A stretch of 22,310 bases of DNA, taken from positions 1 through 22,310 of the IMG/VR virus record IMGVR_UViG_3300032229_000179; one strand, given 5' to 3'. Positions within the stretch are counted from its first letter, which is position 1, and every line of letters starts with the position of its first letter. This stretch comes from a virus. The translations under genes were made by a program, and so were the position numbers. Shown here in pieces: positions 1-5,913 of this stretch. A model generated the notes under the pieces. It did not search any database, was not told the DNA's origin, and saw only the letters and a program-made list of their open reading frames with translations.

Positions 1-1
1 A

Positions 2-208
2 AGGACATCAATCGACCAAATCAGAGTTAACTTAAATCATGTAGTTAAAACGAGCGAACAAGAGGTATTAGATGAGTTCTGCGGAGAGCTTTTAGATTCA
101 TTGGAGGTTTTATGCCAAATGGACTTAGAGTCGCTTAAATCGTTTAATAATGACATGAGATTATTTTTAGAACAACAATACAAGGAGGTAGAAAATGAAG
201 CTAAGTGA
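2..208 (+). CDS. 5'-truncated hypothetical protein
   Basis: An open frame runs from the first full codon at position 2 to a TGA at 206-208, giving about 68 residues; the start lies outside the window. The visible part is acidic and leucine-rich (for example EVLDEFCGELLDSLEVL) and looks helical. I do not recognise a family. Its last 14 bases overlap the start of the HTH gene, so the two are probably translationally coupled members of one operon. The frame is supported only by its length and by the overlap with the ribosome binding site of the next gene. Confidence 0.55.
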   Translation, partial: RTSIDQIRVNLNHVVKTSEQEVLDEFCGELLDSLEVLCQMDLESLKSFNNDMRLFLEQQYKEVENEAK

Positions 209-413
209 TTACAGAAAGAATAGGAATTTGAGTCAGCAGGAAGTTGCTGATAGGATGGGCGTAACACAAGCATTTGTATCAATAATCGAATCGCATAACA
301 ATCCAACAATTAAAACACTAAGGAATTATTTCAACGCTATGGGCTATACACTAAGTATCGAGCCAAAGTTCGAAGGGTACAAGTCCATACTAAAAAAGAA
401 AGAGTTATTATGA
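195..413 (+). CDS. XRE/Cro-C1 family HTH transcriptional regulator
   Basis: This 72-residue protein is essentially a single helix-turn-helix domain. Residues 13-40 follow the Cro/C1 pattern: LSQQEVADRMGVTQAFVSII, then E and a residue pair before NPTIKTL. It should bind operator DNA as a dimer and regulate phage transcription; no separate oligomerisation or protease-sensitive domain is present, so it is more Cro-like or antitoxin-like than a full CI repressor. The start is set by a strong AAGGAGG ribosome binding site at 182-188, unusual in this AT-rich genome where most starts lack one, suggesting high expression. It overlaps the preceding gene by 14 bases and the next by four (ATGA). Confidence 0.85.
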   Translation: MKLSDYRKNRNLSQQEVADRMGVTQAFVSIIESHNNPTIKTLRNYFNAMGYTLSIEPKFEGYKSILKKKELL

Positions 414-613
414 AAGTCAAATTAACATCAAAAAGAGAACTCCACGCTTATTTCAATTTAGGCCCGGATTCATTTATCAACTGGTTCTATTTCCGATTAA
501 ATACCAATAAAAGCATCAAAAAATTTGGTTTTACTATAGAAATAGATTTGCTAAAGCTTATAAATATTAGTATATTTACTATCGACAAAGATGATCCACA
601 TTTATTCATCTAA
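410..613 (+). CDS. Hypothetical protein, 67 aa
   Basis: A short gene starting in an ATGA overlap with the HTH gene, which supports it being translated. The protein has a basic N-terminus (MKVKLTSKRELHAYF), an aromatic patch (FINWFYFRLN) and a C-terminal stretch rich in Ile/Leu (LLKLINISIFTI). It has no cysteine pair, clear transmembrane helix or recognised motif. It could be a partner of the regulator, but only the operon position argues for this. Confidence 0.5.
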   Translation: MKVKLTSKRELHAYFNLGPDSFINWFYFRLNTNKSIKKFGFTIEIDLLKLINISIFTIDKDDPHLFI

Positions 614-624
614 AAGTTACAGAA

Positions 625-1215
625 ATGAATAATAAAATACATAACATGATGATCCAAGAGCCATTATTTTGGGACGGCAACTTTGAAATACCCACTAGTC
701 CTAAATCTCTTAAGATTGATGTTATAAAATCACAATTTGCATGCGAATTAAATAATATTTGGCATAGCAGATTACCGGTTATTCATTGGAGTAATGTAGT
801 TAGAAATAGATACTATATTTGTTATGGATTTAGCTATATGGGTATATGGATAGGATGTGCTATATGGAGTAGTCCAGTTAACCAAAATTTTGATATTGAA
901 TCTACATTAGAATTAAGGAGAATGGCTATTTCCGAATTGTGTCCTAAAAATACTGCTACATACACTATCAGTAAAATGATAAAAGATATTGAAACTAAAT
1001 TCCCACTAGTTACAAAATTAATATCTTATCAAGATACAGAAGTTCATAACGGTACTATTTATAAAGCTAGTAACTGGTTTATAGATGCTGAAACTAAATT
1101 CAATTCATGGGGAAATAGTAGAAAAAGATCAAACGATCAAAGCAAAGCAGATAAAATCAGATGGGGCTATATCACAAAAAACAATAAACAAAACAATAAT
1201 TATCAACAAACTTAA
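625..1215 (+). CDS. Mom-like DNA modification acyltransferase (copy A)
   Basis: This 196-residue protein carries the pattern of Mom-like phage proteins: WHSRLP near residue 47, an AIWSSPV strand, ELRRMAISELCPKNTA around 93-108, and LISYQDTEVHNGTIYKASNW at about 132-152. Mom proteins are GNAT-fold enzymes; phage Mu Mom adds a carbamoylmethyl group to adenine in phage DNA and protects it from restriction. The substrate here cannot be read from sequence. It is one of two Mom-like genes in the window; the other is at 5278-5913 and is clearly divergent, sharing mainly EL-R-x-x-I and SYxDTExxHNGxIYxAxNW. The C-terminal tail is rich in Lys, Asn and Gln. A plain GNAT acetyltransferase is the main alternative. 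Confidence 0.72.
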   Translation: MNNKIHNMMIQEPLFWDGNFEIPTSPKSLKIDVIKSQFACELNNIWHSRLPVIHWSNVVRNRYYICYGFSYMGIWIGCAIWSSPVNQNFDIESTLELRRMAISELCPKNTATYTISKMIKDIETKFPLVTKLISYQDTEVHNGTIYKASNWFIDAETKFNSWGNSRKRSNDQSKADKIRWGYITKNNKQNNNYQQT

Positions 1216-1229
1216 CTAAAAATTAAATT

Positions 1230-1673
1230 ATGAAAGAGTTAATTAAAAAGATGGTCGCAATCCAGTCAGAACTGAAAGCACCAAAGAACCAAGTCAATTC
1301 CTTCGGGAAGTACAAATATCGCTCATGTGAGGATATTATCGAGGCAGTTAAGCCGTTATTAGCAAAGCACCAACTTTATATGAACATTTCCGATAGTGTT
1401 GTAGAAATCGGTGGTAAAAATTACGTAGAAGCATTGGTAACTATTTATGATGGAGAAAATCAGCTAACTACTAAGGCTTATGCAAGAGAATCTCTAGATA
1501 AGAAAGGTATGGATGATGCACAGCAAACCGGAGCGACAAGCAGTTACTCTCGTAAATATGCACTATCAGGCTGTTTCGGTCTAGACGATACAAAAGATGC
1601 AGATGCAACAAACACTCATGGCAAAGAAGCGACGCCAGTAAATAGCTTTAAACCCTCAAACACCTTTTTATAA
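1230..1673 (+). CDS. erf: ERF family single-strand annealing protein
   Basis: This 147-residue protein matches the ERF recombinase family. It has FGKYKYRSCEDIIEAVKPLL near residues 25-44 and the hallmark QQTGATSSYSRKYALSGCFG, then LDD, around 98-120. ERF proteins anneal complementary single strands during phage recombination and genome circularisation. A YqaJ exonuclease downstream (2063-2710) would supply the single-stranded ends, making a lambda exo/beta-like pair. Past about residue 125 the sequence is a short, low-complexity tail (NTHGKEATPVNSFKPSNTFL). The stop overlaps the next start as TAATG. Confidence 0.9.
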   Translation: MKELIKKMVAIQSELKAPKNQVNSFGKYKYRSCEDIIEAVKPLLAKHQLYMNISDSVVEIGGKNYVEALVTIYDGENQLTTKAYARESLDKKGMDDAQQTGATSSYSRKYALSGCFGLDDTKDADATNTHGKEATPVNSFKPSNTFL

Positions 1674-1867
1674 TGGAAGAAGTAATTGAATACACCAAAA
1701 CCTTTGACCCTGTTAGATATGAGATCAACTGGGATAATGTTACATCACTAGAAGATTTAAAAGACATCTTAAGTTCACTAGAGTTAGCATTTACAATTCC
1801 TGCTGAGGTAGCCCCACCTAAACAAAAGCTACTCCACGACAAAGGAATACTTAAAATCAAAGAATAA
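1673..1867 (+). CDS. Hypothetical protein, 64 aa
   Basis: A small acidic protein lying between the ERF and YqaJ genes, coupled on both sides by TAATG overlaps. The middle (NVTSLEDLKDILSSLELAFT) looks like an amphipathic helix, followed by a Pro-rich turn (PAEVAPPKQK) and a basic C-terminus. No known family is recognised. Its position inside the recombination block suggests an accessory role there, but nothing in the sequence shows one. The frame is supported by the neat one-base overlaps rather than by homology. Confidence 0.6.
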   Translation: MEEVIEYTKTFDPVRYEINWDNVTSLEDLKDILSSLELAFTIPAEVAPPKQKLLHDKGILKIKE

Positions 1868-2082
1868 TGAAAGGCGATCAAATTATAGCATGGGTATTAA
1901 TTATTAGTACCTTTCTAATCGGAGGCAAGTCTTTAGGACTATTAGACATCACTTGGACTATTGCTTTTGCACCGGTAGCTACTTTAATGATAACTACTTT
2001 GGTTATATTTGTACTTAGCTTTATCTTTATGTATAAGGCAATCACTAAAAAAGAGAGGGAAGATGAAGACGATAGAGCATAA
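1867..2082 (+). CDS. Small two-helix membrane protein
   Basis: A 71-residue protein with two strongly hydrophobic stretches, about residues 6-25 (IIAWVLIISTFLIGG) and 30-56 (ITWTIAFAPVATLMITTLVI and onward), ending in a highly charged tail (KKEREDEDDRA). It should sit in the inner membrane with the charged end in the cytoplasm. It is in the middle of the recombination genes, coupled to the gene before by TAATG and overlapping the YqaJ start by 20 bases. Candidate roles are superinfection exclusion or membrane anchoring of early proteins; holin is less likely because the lysis cassette is elsewhere on the other strand. Confidence 0.65.
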   Translation: MKGDQIIAWVLIISTFLIGGKSLGLLDITWTIAFAPVATLMITTLVIFVLSFIFMYKAITKKEREDEDDRA

Positions 2083-2710
2083 AAGCCCTGAATGGTTCAA
2101 AGTTAGAAGCGGAAAGTTTACTCCTAGTGAACTCCATAAGCTGATGACCGAACCTAAGAGCAAAGCGGATATTCTATCAGTTGGAGCGATAACCTATATC
2201 AAAGAAAAGATAGCAGAAACACTAATTGAGAACCTGCCAAATGAAAATGAATTTACAAATGCTGCGACAGCTTGGGGAAACTCTTACGAGGATGAAGCAA
2301 TATCTCTATTCGCTGATTTATCGGATACGGAGATTATCAAACCCGGCTTTATTGAGCAGAATGATTACTTTGGCGGAACTCCTGATGGTATTGCTGCAGA
2401 TGGTTCTTTTGGTATTGAGGTTAAGTGTCCTTATAACGCTACTATCCATTTGGATAATCTTATTCTCGATCCTTTGGATTTCCCGAAAGTTCGTAAAGAG
2501 TATTATTACCAAATTCAAGGCTATGCGTTATTGACCGGTATTGAGGATTGGTATTTTATCAGCTACGACCCACGTCAGCAAGATCCGTTCAAGTTGAGAT
2601 ATATCGTAGTAAAGCGAGATAAAGAAGTACAAAAAAGAATCATTGAAAAACTTAAAATAGCAAACGATTACAAACAAAAATTAATTAACAATCTAAAACA
2701 ATTAAAATGA
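2063..2710 (+). CDS. YqaJ-like exonuclease
   Basis: A 215-residue nuclease of the YqaJ/lambda-exonuclease type (PD-(D/E)XK fold). Visible motifs are the N-terminal SPEWFKVRSGKFTPSELHKL, WGNSYEDEAI, the catalytic core FGGTPDGIAADGSFGIEVKC (D of PDG, then E and K of EVK), and YYYQIQGYALLTG. It should resect double-stranded DNA ends 5' to 3' to give single strands for the ERF protein upstream. I place the start at 2063, after the purine run GAGAGGGA at 2053-2060; the longer frame from 2009 would add 18 residues that lie inside the membrane protein gene and do not fit the family. It ends in an ATGA overlap with the next gene. Confidence 0.9.
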   Translation: MKTIEHKSPEWFKVRSGKFTPSELHKLMTEPKSKADILSVGAITYIKEKIAETLIENLPNENEFTNAATAWGNSYEDEAISLFADLSDTEIIKPGFIEQNDYFGGTPDGIAADGSFGIEVKCPYNATIHLDNLILDPLDFPKVRKEYYYQIQGYALLTGIEDWYFISYDPRQQDPFKLRYIVVKRDKEVQKRIIEKLKIANDYKQKLINNLKQLK

Positions 2711-2985
2711 GTACAGAAAAGAAAACCCAGTACTGCGGTTCAGCACAAGAGTTAGGCGACAGCTTATTAATCGACCTAAACATCAATCAGTTAAGAGAAA
2801 TCTTATCTAATCCTGATAACGCTCAATTCAAGAAAGAGTTCACTACGAAAGATGGGCAAACTCAGGAAGTAATTAAATTAAAAGCCGTTAAACGCAAAGA
2901 GGCACAAGGTTATTCTACCCACTTCTTATGTTTAAATGATTATGTCAAAGGTGAGAAAGCTCAAGAAAAAGATCTCCCTTTCTAA
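2707..2985 (+). CDS. Small protein with SSB-like C-terminal tail
   Basis: A 92-residue protein next to the exonuclease, joined by ATGA. Its C-terminus is EKAQEKDLPF, closely resembling the acidic D-x-P-F tip through which bacterial single-strand binding proteins recruit partners. The body has alternating hydrophobic and charged residues (FTTKDGQTQEVIKLKAVKRK) that could form a short beta barrel, plus an N-terminal helix LNINQLREIL. The length is well below that of a typical SSB OB-fold protein. An unusual phage ssDNA-binding protein is the best guess; a protein that only mimics the SSB tail to recruit host repair factors is the alternative. The last 50 bases overlap the next gene. Confidence 0.55.
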   Translation: MSTEKKTQYCGSAQELGDSLLIDLNINQLREILSNPDNAQFKKEFTTKDGQTQEVIKLKAVKRKEAQGYSTHFLCLNDYVKGEKAQEKDLPF

Positions 2986-3373
2986 AATCAAGTTTACCGA
3001 CGATTATCGTTGGGACTTAGCTTTTGAAGCAATCAAGGAATTAACAGGAGTTAGCCCGAACGCCATTAGAAGGTCTAGTAGGGTTACTCCACTTCCTGCT
3101 GCTAGGATGATGTTGGCTTACCTAATGTACAAGGATTTAGGAATGACACCAGCTTATATTTCTCATCAAATGAATAAGGATAGAACAAATCTTTATTACG
3201 AGATTTCAGCACTAGAGGAGTATAAGCAGACAGACCCTTACAAAAGCTATTACGAAGCGTTTAGCGAATTATTTTACAAGAAATTAAAAGACTTAGGTTA
3301 TTGTTGTCCTTGCTGTGGAGCATTAGAGCCATTAGTAAAAGGAGACAAGCCATTAAAACCAAATAAACAATGA
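2936..3373 (+). CDS. DnaA domain IV-like DNA-binding protein (diverged)
   Basis: A protein of up to 145 residues. The middle region (about 52-95, AARMMLAYLMYKDLGMTPAY followed by ISHQMNKDRTNLYYEIS) has the shape of DnaA domain IV, the helix-turn-helix that reads DnaA boxes: an Arg-start helix, YLMYKDLGM, then I-x-x-x-x-x-KDRT in place of the usual GRDHST. The C-terminus has a CCPCCGALEP cysteine cluster that may bind zinc. There is no AAA+ ATPase. Start choice is uncertain: ATG at 2936 or 2942, neither with a good ribosome binding site, and both give a 44-50 base overlap with the previous gene. A clearer DnaA domain IV protein is encoded at 4083-4646. Confidence 0.62.
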   Translation: MIMSKVRKLKKKISLSKIKFTDDYRWDLAFEAIKELTGVSPNAIRRSSRVTPLPAARMMLAYLMYKDLGMTPAYISHQMNKDRTNLYYEISALEEYKQTDPYKSYYEAFSELFYKKLKDLGYCCPCCGALEPLVKGDKPLKPNKQ

Positions 3374-4071
3374 GAGTAATAAATTTTAGCGGTGGAAAGA
3401 CATCTGCATTGATGACTATTCTGCTAAAGCCTACGGAAGAAGATATTGTCTTGTTTACTGATACCGGTAGAGAACATCCGTTGACTTACAAGTTTATAGA
3501 TGACTTTGAATCAAATGAAGGTATCAAGGTAACTAAAATTTCTTATGATGGAGGATTCGAAGGCATGCTAGAGAAGAATAAGTTTCTTCCTAACCCAATG
3601 ATCCGTAAATGCACCGTAGAACTTAAAATTAAAACTGCTAAGAGATACTTACGCTCAATAGGAATACAAAGATTCGATAGTTATATTGGATTTAGAGCTG
3701 ATGAAGATAGAAGGGTAAAAACCTACAAGCAAATGCACAAAAAGGTAACCCCACACTTCCCACTTTATGACATGGGTATAACTAAAGACGATGTAAACCA
3801 ATATTGGGAATCTAAGCCTTATAAGTTAGAAATACCTTCAATATTAGGCAACTGCGATTTATGCTTCCTAAAGGGTAAAAATGCGATTATTACTATATTG
3901 CAACATTATCCTGAGTTGGCTGACAAGTGGATTGCAGATGAGAAACGAATCGGTGCTACTTACTTTAAGGACATTAGCTACGAAGAATTGCTAAATTTAG
4001 CACAAAAACAATTATCTTTATTTGAATTAGACAAACAATTACCTGCATACTCTTGCAGTTGCACAAATTAA
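3370..4071 (+). CDS. PAPS reductase-family ATP pyrophosphatase
   Basis: A 233-residue member of the phosphoadenosine-phosphosulfate reductase/adenine nucleotide alpha-hydrolase superfamily. It has the PP-loop FSGGKTSA at residues 6-13, FTDTGREHP near 29-37, IRKCTVELKI at 78-87 and GFRADEDRRV around 107-116. Six cysteines stand out: C81, C162 and C165 (GNCDLCFLKG) and C229/C231 (YSCSCTN), with an arrangement that could hold a metal or iron-sulfur cluster. The family includes true PAPS reductases and enzymes such as DndC that activate a substrate with ATP in DNA sulfur modification. No PAPS synthesis or dnd partner gene is seen. The setting between DNA-binding and Mom-like genes suggests nucleic-acid modification, which is inference. 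Confidence 0.8.
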   Translation: MRVINFSGGKTSALMTILLKPTEEDIVLFTDTGREHPLTYKFIDDFESNEGIKVTKISYDGGFEGMLEKNKFLPNPMIRKCTVELKIKTAKRYLRSIGIQRFDSYIGFRADEDRRVKTYKQMHKKVTPHFPLYDMGITKDDVNQYWESKPYKLEIPSILGNCDLCFLKGKNAIITILQHYPELADKWIADEKRIGATYFKDISYEELLNLAQKQLSLFELDKQLPAYSCSCTN

Positions 4072-4082
4072 AAACCAAAATT

Positions 4083-4646
4083 ATGATACATAACCCAAAA
4101 CCAGTAGATTTAGAACTATTAAAAGACACTTGCTGTCGTATTTTTGAAGTAAATATTGATGATTTATTAAGTCCTTCCAGAAAGCGTCATATCATGGATG
4201 GTAGACGAGCATTTTTCTATATCCTTAGAACCGAGTATGGTTATAGCGAACTAGGAATCTCACGAGCAATTGGAGGCACTAGAGACCACTCTACAATCAT
4301 GCACTCTAACTACTCAACTGCTGACTTATTAGACGCTGATTATACCTTTGCGAGTAAATACAAGCAACTATACGAAAGCTTTACATTACGTCAATATGTT
4401 AAGCCATTACCGCCAAAACCTAAGACGTACAATATGAAATTAAAGCCTATCTACAACTACTATACTGACGATATGTTGGCTAAGTCTAAGCTGAAGATGG
4501 ATTATAGAGTTAAACTACTTTCTGATAATTACAAGAAGGATGTGATTAAATTTATGGACAAATACGGCAATATTACAGCTTGTACGGTTAAGTTTAACAT
4601 ATCTAGACTGCTTGTTCAACGAATCATAAAGGAGATGGCAAAATGA
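4083..4646 (+). CDS. DnaA domain IV-containing protein
   Basis: A 187-residue protein whose N-terminal half is a stand-alone DnaA domain IV: an initial helix LLKDTCCRIFEVNIDDLLSP, SRKRHIMDGRRAFFYILR, then YSELGISRAIGGTRDHSTIM. RDHST is the signature that contacts the DnaA box in host DnaA. The ATPase domain is missing. The C-terminal third (YGNITACTVKFNISRLLVQR) looks like a second helix-turn-helix. It may bind origin DNA with the initiator encoded next, or act as a decoy for host DnaA sites. I prefer the ATG at 4083, which does not overlap the previous gene; an upstream ATG at 4053 would add ten residues. It ends in an ATGA overlap with the initiator gene. Confidence 0.82.
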   Translation: MIHNPKPVDLELLKDTCCRIFEVNIDDLLSPSRKRHIMDGRRAFFYILRTEYGYSELGISRAIGGTRDHSTIMHSNYSTADLLDADYTFASKYKQLYESFTLRQYVKPLPPKPKTYNMKLKPIYNYYTDDMLAKSKLKMDYRVKLLSDNYKKDVIKFMDKYGNITACTVKFNISRLLVQRIIKEMAK

Positions 4647-5278
4647 GCGGATTTTTCTATACGATGCCTGCTGCTGTTTTCTACGATAAAGAGCTTTCTG
4701 CTAATGCCAAATTGATTGCTTGTATCATTGCAAATTTCTGCGATAAATACGGAGTTTGTACGGTTACAAATAAGCATCTAGGTAATGTTTTAGGGAAGTC
4801 AGATCGTAGTCTTTCTAGGCTTATTTCTGAGCTAAATGAAGCAGGTTATATTGACGTAAAAGTAGATATTTTAGACTCAAATAAACGTACGATTACCCTC
4901 ACGACAAAAATGTCTATACCTCACGACAAAAATGACGTGACCTCACGACAAAAATGTCTACATAATAATACTATAGATAATAATATTAAAAATAATATAA
5001 AAGATGTTGAGGAAATTGTTAATTATTTGAACGAAAAGACAGGCTCTAAATACAGAACTGGAAATCAAAATACTTGTAGGTCTATCAACGGAAGATTAAG
5101 CGAAGGATATACCGTAGAAGATTTTAAAACCGTTATAGATTCACAGGTTGCGAGATGGACAGGAACTGAGTACGAACAATACCTAACTCCAAATACTTTA
5201 TTTAGTCCTAGCAAATTCGAAAAATATCTTAACTTTGCTAAACAACCTAAAGAACAAAAACCAAAAATCAAAGCATAA
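4643..5278 (+). CDS. Winged-helix replication initiator
   Basis: A 211-residue protein with an N-terminal winged helix (residues about 14-75: LSANAKLIACIIANFCDKYG, TNKHLGNVLGKSDRSLSRLI, LNEAGYI) and a C-terminal domain like the conserved phage replication C-terminal domain seen in lambda O/DnaD-like initiators (EEIVNYLNEKTGSKYRTGNQ through TPNTLFSPSKFEKYLN, about 122-195). The two are joined by a linker rich in Asn, Ile and Lys. That linker is encoded by three 22-bp-spaced direct repeats and an AT-rich run, so the gene carries the likely origin. It would bind the repeats and load the DnaB helicase encoded at 5913. Overlaps with both neighbours (ATGA, TAATG) indicate coupled translation. Confidence 0.82.
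   Translation: MSGFFYTMPAAVFYDKELSANAKLIACIIANFCDKYGVCTVTNKHLGNVLGKSDRSLSRLISELNEAGYIDVKVDILDSNKRTITLTTKMSIPHDKNDVTSRQKCLHNNTIDNNIKNNIKDVEEIVNYLNEKTGSKYRTGNQNTCRSINGRLSEGYTVEDFKTVIDSQVARWTGTEYEQYLTPNTLFSPSKFEKYLNFAKQPKEQKPKIKA
4897..4956 (+). repeat. Three origin iterons, 16 bp, 22-bp period
   Basis: CCTCACGACAAAAATG occurs without mismatch at 4897-4912, 4919-4934 and 4941-4956. The period is exactly 22 bp, about two helical turns, so all copies face the same side of the helix. The first and third copies continue as TCTATA/TCTACA; the middle one continues as ACGTGA. Copies one and three contain the dyad GACA-AAAA-TGTC. Because 22 is not a multiple of three, the copies are read in three different frames (LTTKM, PHDKN, SRQK), so the repetition is at DNA level. 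They are the expected binding sites for the initiator whose gene contains them. Confidence 0.85.
4957..5006 (+). other. AT-rich candidate DNA unwinding element of the origin
   Basis: Directly after the third iteron the sequence is almost only A and T for about 50 bases (runs such as ATAATAATACTATAGATAAT). This is the layout of a lambda-type origin: initiator repeats flanked by an easily melted segment where the helicase is loaded. It also encodes the Asn/Ile/Lys-rich linker of the initiator. The functional role is inferred from arrangement. Confidence 0.65.
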
Positions 5279-5913
5279 TGAGTATTAAGAATTTATATTC
5301 AGTTAAATCAATAGACAGCTACGAGTGCTATGATTGGCTACTGAACAAGCACTATGCTAAAAGAATACCATCAATAAGTTATTCATTCGGTTTGTTTAAA
5401 GAGAATATTTTAAATGGCGTAATGACCATTGGTAAACCAGCTAGTAATTCACTTTGTGAAGGTATATGCGGATATGAGAATAGTAAATACGTTTATGAGT
5501 TAAACAGATTGGTTATAAACGAAGGATTAGATAAAAATGTATTGAGTTTTTTTGTATCAAATGCAATTAAGCTAATAAAAGAAAATCTGATTATTGTTAG
5601 TTATGCTGATACTGAATGGGGACACAATGGATATATTTATCAAGCAACAAATTGGATTTATACCGGATGCACAAAGGAAAGAACTGATATTGGACTTGAA
5701 GATGGATCGCACTCTAGGCACTATGACAAAAATTTAGATTATGCAAATAATAGGAAGAAAAGAAGTAGCAAACATAGATATGTATTTTTTATTGGTGATA
5801 TGAAAAACCAATTTAAGAGCCAGTTAAGATACAAGATAGAAAGTTATCCAAAGGGCGATAATAAAAGATACGATGCTAGTTACATACCTAAACCACAATT
5901 AAATTTATTCTAA
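5278..5913 (+). CDS. Mom-like DNA modification acyltransferase (copy B)
   Basis: A 211-residue Mom-family protein. It has WLLNKHYAKRIPSISYSFGL at about 20-39, the strand NGVMTIGKPAS, YELNRLVIN around 75-83, and IVSYADTEWGHNGYIYQATN, then W, at about 103-123. These are the conserved positions of the GNAT-fold Mom enzymes that modify adenine in phage DNA after replication. The C-terminus is basic (NRKKRSSKHRYVFF) and may help DNA binding. It sits between the initiator and DnaB helicase genes, linked to each by TAATG, so it should be made with the replication proteins. It is diverged from copy A at 625-1215, so the two may use different substrates or sites. Confidence 0.78.
   Translation: MSIKNLYSVKSIDSYECYDWLLNKHYAKRIPSISYSFGLFKENILNGVMTIGKPASNSLCEGICGYENSKYVYELNRLVINEGLDKNVLSFFVSNAIKLIKENLIIVSYADTEWGHNGYIYQATNWIYTGCTKERTDIGLEDGSHSRHYDKNLDYANNRKKRSSKHRYVFFIGDMKNQFKSQLRYKIESYPKGDNKRYDASYIPKPQLNLF

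Noticed and set aside
37-309. Minus-strand gene opposite the HTH region
   Set aside because: It mirrors two well-supported plus-strand genes, has a low-complexity Ser/Leu product and no ribosome binding site.
2009-2062. Longer N-terminus for the YqaJ exonuclease
   Set aside because: The extra 18 residues come from the membrane-protein gene in another frame, and a purine-rich site sits just before the ATG at 2063.
3370-4071. Dnd phosphorothioation system
   Set aside because: The DndC-like fold is alone, with no dndA, B, D or E next to it.
4897-4956. CRISPR-like array
   Set aside because: The repeats are 16 bp with 6-bp gaps and lie in a coding gene; there is no spacer of normal length and no cas gene.
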